Source of the DNA: Paenalcaligenes sp052103955
GTDB lineage: Bacteria; Pseudomonadota; Gammaproteobacteria; Burkholderiales; Burkholderiaceae_B
NCBI GenBank assembly: GCA_052103955.1
Contig: JBQELO010000005.1
Span: 1-64,000 of the forward strand
Length of the DNA stretch: 64,000 nucleotides
Reading direction: 5' to 3'
Shown here: in pieces, positions 45,372 through 53,557 of the stretch
How the letters are laid out: every line of letters starts with the position of its first letter
How positions within the stretch are numbered: the first letter of the stretch is position 1
Position numbers and translations under genes: made by a program
The notes under the pieces: model-generated
Seen by the model: only the letters and a program-made list of their open reading frames with translations
Told to the model about the DNA's origin: nothing
Databases searched by the model: none

Positions 45372-45860
45372 TTACAGAAAGCGGCGTTTCATCCAAATTG
45401 CCTCGCCACCGTAGCTTTCGCACACTGAGCTAGAGGCGGCTTGTGCTTCAAACCCGTAACGAGACCAAAAGGGGGTAGACCCCTGTACGGCAATTAAACT
45501 TACTGAAGAAATCTGTAAGCGCTGTACCTGATCCATCACGTGTTGCACTAACAAGTTGGCCACCCCTTGGCCACGCGCCAACGGTGAAATCGCTAAATCG
45601 TGCAAATGCCAACTTTTAATAGGCAGACCTGCTTCCAGATTTTCGTGCAAGCCCGGTGGCTCTTCGGTATGCCAAGGGTGGTTCAATAAATACCCTAGAA
45701 CGGTATGATGGTCATCCACACACACCACGTTGTGTTCTGGTGCAGATTCCCACTTGCTACGCAACACCGCTTCATCCTCAAGAATATCTGCTGCGTACGA
45801 TTGGGCTTGGATGCGCAAAATATCAGCCCAATTAGCAGATTCTATGATTTGAATCCTCAT
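45372..45860 (-). CDS. GNAT family N-acetyltransferase
   Basis: A 162-residue acetyltransferase fold. The acetyl-CoA motif A is LHDLAISPLARGQGVANLLV (R/Q-x-x-G-x-G/A form). SLIAVQGSTPFWSRYGFEAQ is the motif B segment with the F-Y-x-x-GF ending. The acceptor substrate is unknown. It is cytoplasmic. It lies between convergent antiporter and codirectional small-protein genes with no clear partner. Confidence 0.9.
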   Translation of the reverse strand: MRIQIIESANWADILRIQAQSYAADILEDEAVLRSKWESAPEHNVVCVDDHHTVLGYLLNHPWHTEEPPGLHENLEAGLPIKSWHLHDLAISPLARGQGVANLLVQHVMDQVQRLQISSVSLIAVQGSTPFWSRYGFEAQAASSSVCESYGGEAIWMKRRFL

Positions 45861-45906
45861 AACTACTCTTCATCATCTACAAAAATACGCTGTAAAACAC
45901 AGCCTT

Positions 45907-46215
45907 CTAGCGATGATGACGTCTTTTATGCTTGTTGTGGTTGTGTTTATGCCAACTGTTGTCATGCCGGTAGCCGTGGCGATTAGCACGCCTATCGCGG
46001 TGAGAGTCAGAGGTAAGTACATTACCCAAAACTCCACCTGCAGCCGCTGCTCCCAAGGTTACACCTGTATCACCATCTGACAGCACAGCGCCTACTGCCG
46101 CCCCCAAACCTGCACCTATAACCGTATTGGCCGTTTTATCGGATACGGCCCACACGGGTGAAGCCAACGCCAAGGAGAAACCTCCCAACACTATAAAACG
46201 TGTCAAAACTTTCAT
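45907..46215 (-). CDS. Small secreted glycine-zipper protein with His-rich tail
   Basis: A 102-residue exported protein. A signal peptide runs to about residue 23 (SLALASPVWA). The middle is a glycine zipper: NTVIGAGLGAAVGAVLSDGD and then GVTLGAAAAGGVLGNVL, which can insert in or associate with the envelope. The last 30 residues are rich in His, Arg, Lys and Asn with many HN/HR/HK steps, suggesting metal or polyanion binding. The start at 46215 begins the signal peptide; a longer in-frame start is rejected. It is divergent from the AdeR-like regulator. Confidence 0.82.
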   Translation of the reverse strand: MKVLTRFIVLGGFSLALASPVWAVSDKTANTVIGAGLGAAVGAVLSDGDTGVTLGAAAAGGVLGNVLTSDSHRDRRANRHGYRHDNSWHKHNHNKHKRRHHR

Positions 46216-46473
46216 ACTACTACTGCTCCTTAACGCGCATAGAGCGCCATTCATACTATGGCTGCAACCGTAGCATGAAGCACGCCAACATTTGATTCAA
46301 AATAATTCCATAATTATCAAAATATATCTCTGGCTGCCTTGATTGCTTTTACGCTTATACAGCGCGCCCTTACCCTTTTTACTATCCCTATCCTTTTCTG
46401 ACATCTATACCCTAGTATTTCCCTTGGGCCGCAGGTATAAAATGCGGAGCATTCATCCTAAGAGAGATTTTTT

Positions 46474-47208
46474 GTGCTGACACAACCTATACGCTCTTCA
46501 GCCAAGGCATTACCCCAAGCCTTAGTGTTGATTGTTGAAGATGAACATGAGATCGCCACTATTCTCGAGGCCTACCTTACTCGTAGTGGCCTGCGTACAG
46601 CACATGCTCCTGATGGACTTAGCGCGCTGACCTTACATCAAAGCCTAAAGCCCGACCTCATTTTGCTGGATATACAGTTACCAGAACTAGACGGTTGGCA
46701 GGTATTCAATGAAATACGCCGTAAAAGTCATACCCCTACTATTATGCTCACAGCCTTAGATCAGGATGTGGATAAGTTAATGGGGTTACGCATCGGCGCT
46801 GACGACTACATCGTAAAGCCCTTTAATCCCGCCGAAGTGGTGGCCCGTGTGCAAGCCGTTTTGCGCCGCACCCGCACCCACGCCACTGACACCCGTCAGG
46901 TTCTACGCGTAGGGGATTTCCAAATAGACGTAGAAAGTCATGAAGCCTGTGTCTTCATCGCTAACCAGCCCACGACCTTGGAGATCACGCTAACCGAGTT
47001 CAAATTACTGGAGTGCTTAATGCGCACGCCTAACCGCGCCTTTTCACGCGTAGAGCTACTGGAAGCCTGCTTGCCTGAAGGCGACTCACTAGAGCGCACC
47101 GTAGATAGCCATATCAGTAAACTGCGTAAGAAAATCGAACAACTGGGCATTGAAGGCGTACCAGCCAGTGTGCGTGGCATAGGCTACCGATTTGGAAATC
47201 GCTCATGA
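46474..47208 (+). CDS. adeR: OmpR-type response regulator, AdeR/BaeR-like
   Basis: A 244-residue regulator. The receiver has Asp66 in LILLDIQLPELDGWQ, and IMLTALDQDVDKLMGLRIGA then VKPFNPAEVVARVQAVLRRT closely resembles Acinetobacter AdeR. The C-terminal winged helix ends SLERTVDSHISKLRKKIEQL. The start is GTG with AGAGAG upstream. It overlaps the kinase gene by 4 bp. AdeRS normally controls an RND multidrug pump, but none is adjacent here, so the local target is open. Confidence 0.85.
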   Translation: MLTQPIRSSAKALPQALVLIVEDEHEIATILEAYLTRSGLRTAHAPDGLSALTLHQSLKPDLILLDIQLPELDGWQVFNEIRRKSHTPTIMLTALDQDVDKLMGLRIGADDYIVKPFNPAEVVARVQAVLRRTRTHATDTRQVLRVGDFQIDVESHEACVFIANQPTTLEITLTEFKLLECLMRTPNRAFSRVELLEACLPEGDSLERTVDSHISKLRKKIEQLGIEGVPASVRGIGYRFGNRS

Positions 47209-48266
47209 ACCCACAACGCTTTGGGCTACGTCGTCTTGCCATTCTATCGTTGAGTCTGCTGGTGTTGTGTGTGCTCCTGCTGTGCTTTGTAGGCTCTTAC
47301 GTGTTTTACAGCATACTGGCCATCTACTCACCGGACAGCATCGATGAAGACAGCATGTTCACCAGTGTGGATCTGGCGTGGTTGGGCGTGATTTTCATCA
47401 TTACTTTCGCAAGTGCTACCCTACTTGCCATCAAACTATCGCGTCGTATTTTGTTGCCCTTAGAGTCGGTGATCCAAAGCCTACGCCAAGTCGCAGAAGG
47501 TAACCTGCACGTACGTGCTATTGCCAGCAAAAGTGCCCCTAACGAAACCTCACAGTTGGTGGATGACTTCAACTCCATGGCTGAGCGTTTACATACCATG
47601 GAAACACAGCGTTCTTTTTGGAATGCGGCTATTGCCCACGAGCTGCGCACCCCCATCACTATTTTGCGCGGCCGCTTGCAAGGGCTTACCGATGGCGTTT
47701 TTACACCTGACGCAGAATTATTTGAAGGCTTGCTGCATCAAGTAGAAGGGCTAAATAGGCTCATCGAAGACCTACGCATCCTAAGCCTTAAAGAAAGCGG
47801 CCATTTAGAGCTGGATATACACGCAGCCAACTTGGGCTACGAGGTGAAATCAGTCGTTCAGCTTTTTGCCCCCAGCCTTGAAGCCAGAGGCTTTACTGTG
47901 CGTGTGCAATGCACGAATGCAGCACAGGTGCACTGCGACCCTGTGCGACTACGGCAAGCGCTGATCGCATTACTAGAAAATGTACAGAAACACGCGCTAC
48001 CCGGTGAGGTACTTGTCACGGTTGCGGCTACCGACGAGCAATGCAGCATCTGCGTGGAAGACAGCGGCCCCGGCATAGAGTCTACCCAAGCCGAACATAT
48101 CTTTGATGCCTTTCACCGCATAGACCCTTCACGTGCGCGCCACAGTGGCGGTACTGGATTAGGACTGGCAGTGGTCAAAGCTATTGCTGAAGCCCATGGC
48201 GGTACAGCCTGTTGCTTAGCCTCTGCCAATAACGGCGCCCTGCTGCGCCTACAGTGGCCGGTTTAA
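47205..48266 (+). CDS. adeS: Sensor histidine kinase, AdeS/BaeS-like
   Basis: A 353-residue kinase. Two helices (residues about 10-38 and 57-78) enclose a very short periplasmic loop, so sensing is probably in the membrane. HAMP (residues about 80-135) is followed by HisKA with His145 in NAAIAHELRTPITILRGRLQ. HATPase has ALLENVQKHA, EDSGPGIEST and GGTGLGLAVVKAI. The region after the His box strongly resembles AdeS. It is coupled to the regulator by a 4-bp overlap and ends without a clear terminator. Confidence 0.87.
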   Translation: MNPQRFGLRRLAILSLSLLVLCVLLLCFVGSYVFYSILAIYSPDSIDEDSMFTSVDLAWLGVIFIITFASATLLAIKLSRRILLPLESVIQSLRQVAEGNLHVRAIASKSAPNETSQLVDDFNSMAERLHTMETQRSFWNAAIAHELRTPITILRGRLQGLTDGVFTPDAELFEGLLHQVEGLNRLIEDLRILSLKESGHLELDIHAANLGYEVKSVVQLFAPSLEARGFTVRVQCTNAAQVHCDPVRLRQALIALLENVQKHALPGEVLVTVAATDEQCSICVEDSGPGIESTQAEHIFDAFHRIDPSRARHSGGTGLGLAVVKAIAEAHGGTACCLASANNGALLRLQWPV

Positions 48267-48641
48267 CAACACCTTCATAGCCAAAAACTAGTGGATTACC
48301 CTAGGTTACTGGCGTATCATCGTGGTCTTTCGCGTTCGTACAAATTGTGACATTGTCTGTTGCGCAGGCAAACGAGGCAAAAATGAGTATCTTGCTCCGC
48401 AAAATACCAAGCGCAAACTTTACACAATAGTATGTGGTTGTAACAACAGCACCCTAAAACCACCCTCAAAAAGCGGCATGCTTATTGGGGATTATCAGTG
48501 ATGACGGGCCGCCACGTTTGCTTACATAATAGGCACTAGCTTGCCACCGAAAACGCCTTTCTTCACACTCCTTAACGTGTTCAACTGCAAAATATGCGTC
48601 AAGGATTATGCGAAATCACCACAGTCTCACCACGCACAAAA
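48267..48641. other. Long intergenic region after adeS
   Basis: About 375 bases without a convincing gene, RNA or terminator. It leads into the nrd control region. Short reading frames here lack ribosome sites and family features. Confidence 0.5.
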
Positions 48642-48657
48642 TCACTACATATGGTGT
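48642..48657 (+). promoter_or_regulatory. NrdR box 1
   Basis: TCACTACATATGGTGT fits the NrdR consensus ACACWATATATWGTGT at most positions. It starts exactly 32 bp before box 2, three helical turns, as in known NrdR operators. Confidence 0.8.
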
Positions 48658-48673
48658 ATACTCTCAGCCGTAA

Positions 48674-48689
48674 ACACTATATATAGCTG
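48674..48689 (+). promoter_or_regulatory. NrdR box 2
   Basis: ACACTATATATAGCTG matches the first 13 positions of the NrdR consensus closely and degrades at the 3' end. With box 1 it forms the paired site that NrdR uses to repress ribonucleotide reductase genes. It lies 160 bp before the nrdA start. Confidence 0.82.
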
Positions 48690-48848
48690 TATGTGGTGTG
48701 CAAGATTTTCTACACAAAAGATGTGCTAACGCACTGTCCCGTCGCTTACCCCCATGTTCTTTAGGTACACCCGCTTCCTTAGATGTAGCGACGGCATTTC
48801 TATCTTTTGTGCTTCAAATTAGTTCAAACAAATTTTCCAGGTAGCCAA

Positions 48849-51128
48849 ATGAACCAAACCACTCAAATGATGGTCACTAAGCGCGATGGGCGGGTTGAAC
48901 CCATCGACCTAGACAAAATTCATCGCGTTATTGACTGGGCCGCCAAAGACCTGAACAACGTGTCCGTTTCCCAAGTAGAACTGCAATCGCATATTCAGTT
49001 TTACGATGGCATCCGTACCAACGACATACACGAAACCATTATTAAGTCAGCAGCCGATTTGATCTCTGAAGAGACGCCTGACTACCAATACTTGGCTGCT
49101 CGTTTAGCTATTTTCCACCTACGTAAAATTGCCTACGGCCAGTTTGAGCCGCCTCACCTGTACGATCATGTGAAGCACCTGACCGAAATTGGTAAGTACG
49201 ATCCGCACCTGCTGGCTGACTACAGCCGCGAAGAGTTTGACCAGATCAATGAATTCATTGATCACTGGCGCGATATGGATTTCTCCTACGCTGCCGTCAA
49301 ACAGCTGGAAGGCAAATACTTGGTACAAAACCGCGTCACCAAGCAAATCTACGAAAGCCCCCAAATGTTGTACGTGCTGGTCGCGATGTGCTTGTTTGCC
49401 AAGTACCCAGCTGACCGCCGTCTGGATTACATCCGTCGTTTCTACGAAGCCATTTCGCTGTTCAAAATCTCGCTGCCTACACCTATTATGTCTGGCGTGC
49501 GTACGCCAATGCGTCAGTTCAGCTCATGCGTACTGATCGAGTGTGATGACAGCCTAGACAGCATCAACGCCACAACCAGCGCAATCGTAAAATACGTATC
49601 GCAACGTGCCGGTATTGGTATTAACGGTGGCCGCATCCGTGCGTTGGGTAGCGAAATCCGTGGTGGTGAAGCACAGCACACAGGTTGCTTGCCCTTCTTC
49701 AAAATGTTCCAAGCGGCTGTTAAGTCTTGCTCGCAAGGTGGTGTACGTGGTGGTGCTGCTACCCTGTTCTACCCATTGTGGCACTTGGAAGTAGAGTCGC
49801 TGCTGGTATTAAAAAATAACCGTGGGGTTGAAGAAAACCGTATCCGTCACTTGGATTACGGCGTGCAAATCAACCGCACCTTGTACCAACGCTTGATCAA
49901 AAACCAGAACATCACCCTGTTCTCGCCGCACGACGTGCCTGATCTGTACGAAGCCTTCTTCGCGGATCAAAACGAGTTCGAGCGCCTGTACGAACAGTAC
50001 GAACAAGACAGTTCTATTCGCAAACGCAGCATGCCTGCCGTAGAACTGTTCTCGTTAATGATGCAAGAACGTGCCAGCACAGGCCGTATCTACATTCAGA
50101 ACGTAGACCACTGCAACACGCACAGCCCATTCGACGCCAAACAAGCACCGGTGCGTCAGTCCAACCTGTGCATGGAAATCTTGTTGCCTACCAAACCGTT
50201 GGAAGACATCAATGACCCTAACGGCGAAATTGCGCTGTGCACATTGTCTGCCTTCAACTTGGGCGCTCTGGAATCCTTAGACGAACTGGAAGGCTTGGCC
50301 GACCTTATCGTGCGCGCGCTAGATGCGTTGCTGGATTACCAAGACTACCCTGTTAAAGCCGCACAAATCTCCACCGACAAACGCCGTTCTTTAGGTGTGG
50401 GTGTGATTAACTACGCCTACTACTTGGCGAAGAACAACACCCGTTACTCGGACAACAGCGCGCTGGGCCTGACACACCGTACCTTTGAAGCCATTCAGTA
50501 CTACCTGCTCAAAGCCTCTATGCAGTTGGCTCAAGAGTTTGGTCCGTGCGAAGCCTTTAACGAAACCAACTACGCTGCTGGCTTGTTGCCCATCGATACC
50601 TACAAGAAAGACTTGGATGCTGTTAGCGCTGAGGCCTTGCAATACGACTGGGATGCTTTACGTGCTGACATTCTGAAGCACGGCCTGCGTAACTCCACAT
50701 TGACTGCACTGATGCCTTCCGAGACATCCAGCCAGATCGCCAATGCGACTAATGGTATTGAGCCTCCTCGTGGCGTGGTATCGGTTAAGCAATCCAAAGA
50801 TGGTATTTTGCGTCAAGTCGTACCTGAGCTGGACAAGCTGAAAGGCCAATACGAATTGCTGTGGCAAATGCCTAATAACGATGGCTACCTGCGTTTGGTA
50901 GGCATCATGCAGAAATTTGTGGATCAGTCCATTTCTGCAAACACTAACTACGACCCACAACGCTTTGCCGATGGTAGGGTTCCAATGCAACAGCTGCTCA
51001 AAGACTTGCTGCACGCTTACAAACTGGGCGTGAAAACACTGTATTACCACAACACCCGTGATGGAGCAGACGATGCTCAGGGCGTAGCAGCCGAAGACGA
51101 CTGCGCGAGTGGCGCTTGCAAGATTTGA
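48849..51128 (+). CDS. nrdA: Ribonucleoside-diphosphate reductase class Ia, alpha subunit
   Basis: A 759-residue catalytic subunit that reduces ribonucleotides to deoxyribonucleotides under aerobic conditions. An N-terminal ATP cone begins MMVTKRDGRVEPIDLDKIHR. FSSCVLIECDDSLDSI has an active-site Cys. QSNLCMEILLPTKPL holds the finger-loop Cys and Glu, and the C-terminal shuttle pair is in DDCASGACKI. The start at 48849 follows an AGGTAG ribosome site; an upstream in-frame start is less likely. It leads nrdA-nrdB-yfaE under NrdR control. Confidence 0.97.
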   Translation: MNQTTQMMVTKRDGRVEPIDLDKIHRVIDWAAKDLNNVSVSQVELQSHIQFYDGIRTNDIHETIIKSAADLISEETPDYQYLAARLAIFHLRKIAYGQFEPPHLYDHVKHLTEIGKYDPHLLADYSREEFDQINEFIDHWRDMDFSYAAVKQLEGKYLVQNRVTKQIYESPQMLYVLVAMCLFAKYPADRRLDYIRRFYEAISLFKISLPTPIMSGVRTPMRQFSSCVLIECDDSLDSINATTSAIVKYVSQRAGIGINGGRIRALGSEIRGGEAQHTGCLPFFKMFQAAVKSCSQGGVRGGAATLFYPLWHLEVESLLVLKNNRGVEENRIRHLDYGVQINRTLYQRLIKNQNITLFSPHDVPDLYEAFFADQNEFERLYEQYEQDSSIRKRSMPAVELFSLMMQERASTGRIYIQNVDHCNTHSPFDAKQAPVRQSNLCMEILLPTKPLEDINDPNGEIALCTLSAFNLGALESLDELEGLADLIVRALDALLDYQDYPVKAAQISTDKRRSLGVGVINYAYYLAKNNTRYSDNSALGLTHRTFEAIQYYLLKASMQLAQEFGPCEAFNETNYAAGLLPIDTYKKDLDAVSAEALQYDWDALRADILKHGLRNSTLTALMPSETSSQIANATNGIEPPRGVVSVKQSKDGILRQVVPELDKLKGQYELLWQMPNNDGYLRLVGIMQKFVDQSISANTNYDPQRFADGRVPMQQLLKDLLHAYKLGVKTLYYHNTRDGADDAQGVAAEDDCASGACKI

Positions 51129-51147
51129 TACAGAGGATGTACCAAAC

Positions 51148-52299
51148 ATGAATGACAGTACTCTGAGTACTTACAGTACCTTTTCTCGCAACGATAACGA
51201 TCAGCTCAAAGAACCTATGTTCTTTGGGCAGCCCGTTAACGTGGCGCGTTACGACCAGCAAAAGTACCCCATTTTTGAAAAACTGATCGAGAAACAACTC
51301 TCGTTTTTCTGGCGCCCTGAAGAAGTCGATATCACCCAAGACCGTATCGACTACCAAAAGCTGCCAGATCATGAGAAGCACATTTTCATCAGCAACCTGA
51401 AATACCAAACCCTGCTGGATTCCATTCAGGGGCGTAGCCCCAACATGGCGTTCTTGCCTTTGGTATCGTTGCCTGAGCTGGAAACCTGGATTGAAACGTG
51501 GGCGTTTTCCGAAACCATTCACTCGCGTTCCTACACCCACATCATTCGCAACATTGTGAATGATCCCTCTGTAGTATTCGATGACATCGTACGTAACGAA
51601 CACATCAAGCTGCGTGCAGCCGATATCTCCTCTTACTACGATGACCTGATCCGTGATGCCATGTTCTACTCGCAGTTAGGCACAGGAAAGCACGTGATCA
51701 ACGGTGTAGAGCACGACATCAACCTCTACTCACTGAAAAAACGCATGTACCTGTGCATCATGAATGTGAACATTCTTGAAGCCATTCGTTTCTACGTGAG
51801 TTTTGCGTGTTCCTTCGCTTTTGCCGAGCGCAAACTGATGGAAGGTAACGCCAAAATCATTCGCTTGATTGCGCGTGACGAAGCCCTGCACCTAACCGGT
51901 ACACAGCACATCTTGAACATCATGCGCTCCGGCCAAGATGATCCAGAATTTGCACAAGTGGCACAAGACTGCGAGCAAGAATGTTTTGATATGTTCAAAG
52001 ACGCCGCCACTCAGGAAAAACAATGGGCAGAATACCTGTTCCGTGACGGTTCCATGATCGGCCTGAACAAAGATATTTTGAGCCAGTATGTTGAGTACAT
52101 CACCAACATTCGCATGGAAGCGGTAGGTTTGAAACCCGCCTTTGAGCGCATCAAAAACAACCCTATTCCATGGATCAACACATGGTTGTCGTCAGACACA
52201 GTGCAAGTTGCCCCACAAGAAGTAGAGCTTAGCTCGTACTTGGTGGGCCAGATCAACGCCGAAGTATCGGTTGATGACCTGAGCAATATCGAACTGTGA
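51148..52299 (+). CDS. nrdB: Ribonucleoside-diphosphate reductase class Ia, beta subunit
   Basis: A 383-residue subunit that holds the di-iron centre and tyrosyl radical. Iron ligands lie in ETWAFSETIHSRSYTH, the ADISSYYDDL region carries the radical Tyr, and ARDEALHLTGTQHI supplies later Glu and His ligands. VYQ-type C-terminal binding to NrdA is expected but the tail (SVDDLSNIEL) is divergent. The start at 51148 is 19 bp after the nrdA stop. It overlaps the ferredoxin gene by 4 bp. Confidence 0.96.
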   Translation: MNDSTLSTYSTFSRNDNDQLKEPMFFGQPVNVARYDQQKYPIFEKLIEKQLSFFWRPEEVDITQDRIDYQKLPDHEKHIFISNLKYQTLLDSIQGRSPNMAFLPLVSLPELETWIETWAFSETIHSRSYTHIIRNIVNDPSVVFDDIVRNEHIKLRAADISSYYDDLIRDAMFYSQLGTGKHVINGVEHDINLYSLKKRMYLCIMNVNILEAIRFYVSFACSFAFAERKLMEGNAKIIRLIARDEALHLTGTQHILNIMRSGQDDPEFAQVAQDCEQECFDMFKDAATQEKQWAEYLFRDGSMIGLNKDILSQYVEYITNIRMEAVGLKPAFERIKNNPIPWINTWLSSDTVQVAPQEVELSSYLVGQINAEVSVDDLSNIEL

Positions 52300-52610
52300 C
52301 CAGCGTCACCACCAGCAGTACAGTTCTACATGTACTGGACGGAGAAAGCTTGCTGGAAGCACTGGAACGTACTGGCCATGAGGTCGAATTCCAGTGCCGC
52401 AGCGGCTACTGCGGCATGTGCAGGGTGCCCTTAATAGATGGCGAGGTGGAATACCCAGACCCACCTTTGGCCTTTATAGGGCCATCTGAAATCCTACCCT
52501 GCTGCTGTCGCGTTACCAAAGCGATCACCATAGAATGCCGGATCACCAAAGCCCCTGTGCAGTTGCAGTTTGATATGCCAGGCCAGCAGTTGGAACTGCC
52601 AGAAGAATAA
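52296..52610 (+). CDS. yfaE: 2Fe-2S ferredoxin, class I RNR maintenance protein (YfaE)
   Basis: A 104-residue plant-type ferredoxin. Cluster cysteines are in FQCRSGYCGMCRVPL and LPCCCRV. It is the usual YfaE length. YfaE supplies electrons to rebuild the NrdB di-iron tyrosyl cofactor. The start is GTG overlapping the nrdB stop (GTGA), so translation is coupled. It ends the operon at a strong terminator. Confidence 0.94.
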   Translation: MTSVTTSSTVLHVLDGESLLEALERTGHEVEFQCRSGYCGMCRVPLIDGEVEYPDPPLAFIGPSEILPCCCRVTKAITIECRITKAPVQLQFDMPGQQLELPEE

Positions 52611-52643
52611 AAAAAGCCCTCACATTATGTGCAGGGCTTTTTT
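52609..52643. terminator. Terminator of nrdA-nrdB-yfaE
   Basis: AAAAAAGCCCT and AGGGCTTTTTT form an eleven-bp stem that also closes a small GCAC-like inner stem, with A and T tracts on the two sides. It overlaps the yfaE stop and also suits the convergent palA unit. Confidence 0.88.
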
Positions 52644-52671
52644 CTTATTCACAACCTTACTAGACCTAGGC

Positions 52672-53544
52672 TTAACGCAAAAACTCGCTTTCCAGCTTAC
52701 GCATGGCCGCGTCACCCTGCAGATCTAAAATATCCTTCACTGTAGGCAACTGCGCATTCACGTTTTGTATGCCGCCATCCGCACGTATTTGTGCAAACAC
52801 CGAACGCATGGCGAGCACGGCAGCACGAATAGCATGATTGCCGTAAATCACAATACCCACTTTCTGCAGATCGCGAATCGCCTGTTCGGTTAATTGTGGG
52901 TATGCCGTTGGCACCAGCACCAGCGGCACAGCACCTGACCAGCCTTCAATAAACGCCACAATCTCGTCCGGCGTTTTTTGCTTAGAATGAATCAAGATGG
53001 CATCAGCGCCCGCTTCGGCATAAGCCTCTGCTCGGCGTAAAGCTTCTGCTTGCCCCAAGCCTGCGATCAACGCCTCTACGCGTCCCACCACCACGAAGTC
53101 TGTATCGGTGCGGGCTGCACATGCCGCAGCGATTTTCCCTTGGAACTCGTCAATGCGTACCAACTCTTGCCGGCCATCGCTGCGCAAACTGGTGTCTTTA
53201 GGAAAACTTTTATCTTCCATCACAATTGCCGATGCACCAGCCGCTTCGTATTGTGGCACTACATAGCTGACGTTAATAGCATTACCAAAACCGGTATCAA
53301 TATCAGCAATCAACGGGATGGATGTGCGCTGGGCTATCGCACGCATCATGTCTAGGTGTTGCCCCATAGACAAGATATTGGCATCAGGCACAGCAAAACT
53401 TGCCGACAGTTCAAAGCCACTACCCCAGATGGCATCAAAACCGGCCTCTTCGGCTAACACAGCGGCTAAGGGGTTGTGTGCCGCCATGGCAGTTTGCAAG
53501 GTACCGCTTTCTAATGCGGAACGTAAACGCTGATGTTTAGTCAT
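52672..53544 (-). CDS. palA: Phosphonopyruvate hydrolase
   Basis: A 290-residue enzyme of the PEP mutase/isocitrate lyase superfamily, the same length as PalA of Variovorax Pal2. It hydrolyses phosphonopyruvate to pyruvate and phosphate, cleaving a C-P bond. Mg2+ ligands lie in LIADIDTGFGN (Asp81, Asp83). The gating loop reads EDKSFPKDTSLRSDGRQ, with Thr118 where PEP mutase has Asn; this residue separates hydrolase from mutase. VLVPTAYPQLTE also matches. It ends an operon with an aminotransferase that would supply phosphonopyruvate and an ABC importer. Confidence 0.88.
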   Translation of the reverse strand: MTKHQRLRSALESGTLQTAMAAHNPLAAVLAEEAGFDAIWGSGFELSASFAVPDANILSMGQHLDMMRAIAQRTSIPLIADIDTGFGNAINVSYVVPQYEAAGASAIVMEDKSFPKDTSLRSDGRQELVRIDEFQGKIAAACAARTDTDFVVVGRVEALIAGLGQAEALRRAEAYAEAGADAILIHSKQKTPDEIVAFIEGWSGAVPLVLVPTAYPQLTEQAIRDLQKVGIVIYGNHAIRAAVLAMRSVFAQIRADGGIQNVNAQLPTVKDILDLQGDAAMRKLESEFLR

Positions 53545-53557
53545 GATTTTTTGTCTC

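Noticed and set aside
48541..48729. Small open frame of 62 codons in the nrd upstream region
   Set aside because: It has no ribosome site or family feature, and it runs through both NrdR boxes.
52672..53544. Methylisocitrate lyase or PEP mutase
   Set aside because: The gating loop has FPKDTS with Thr118 and lacks the KKCGH-type lyase motif. Length and operon partners fit phosphonopyruvate hydrolase.
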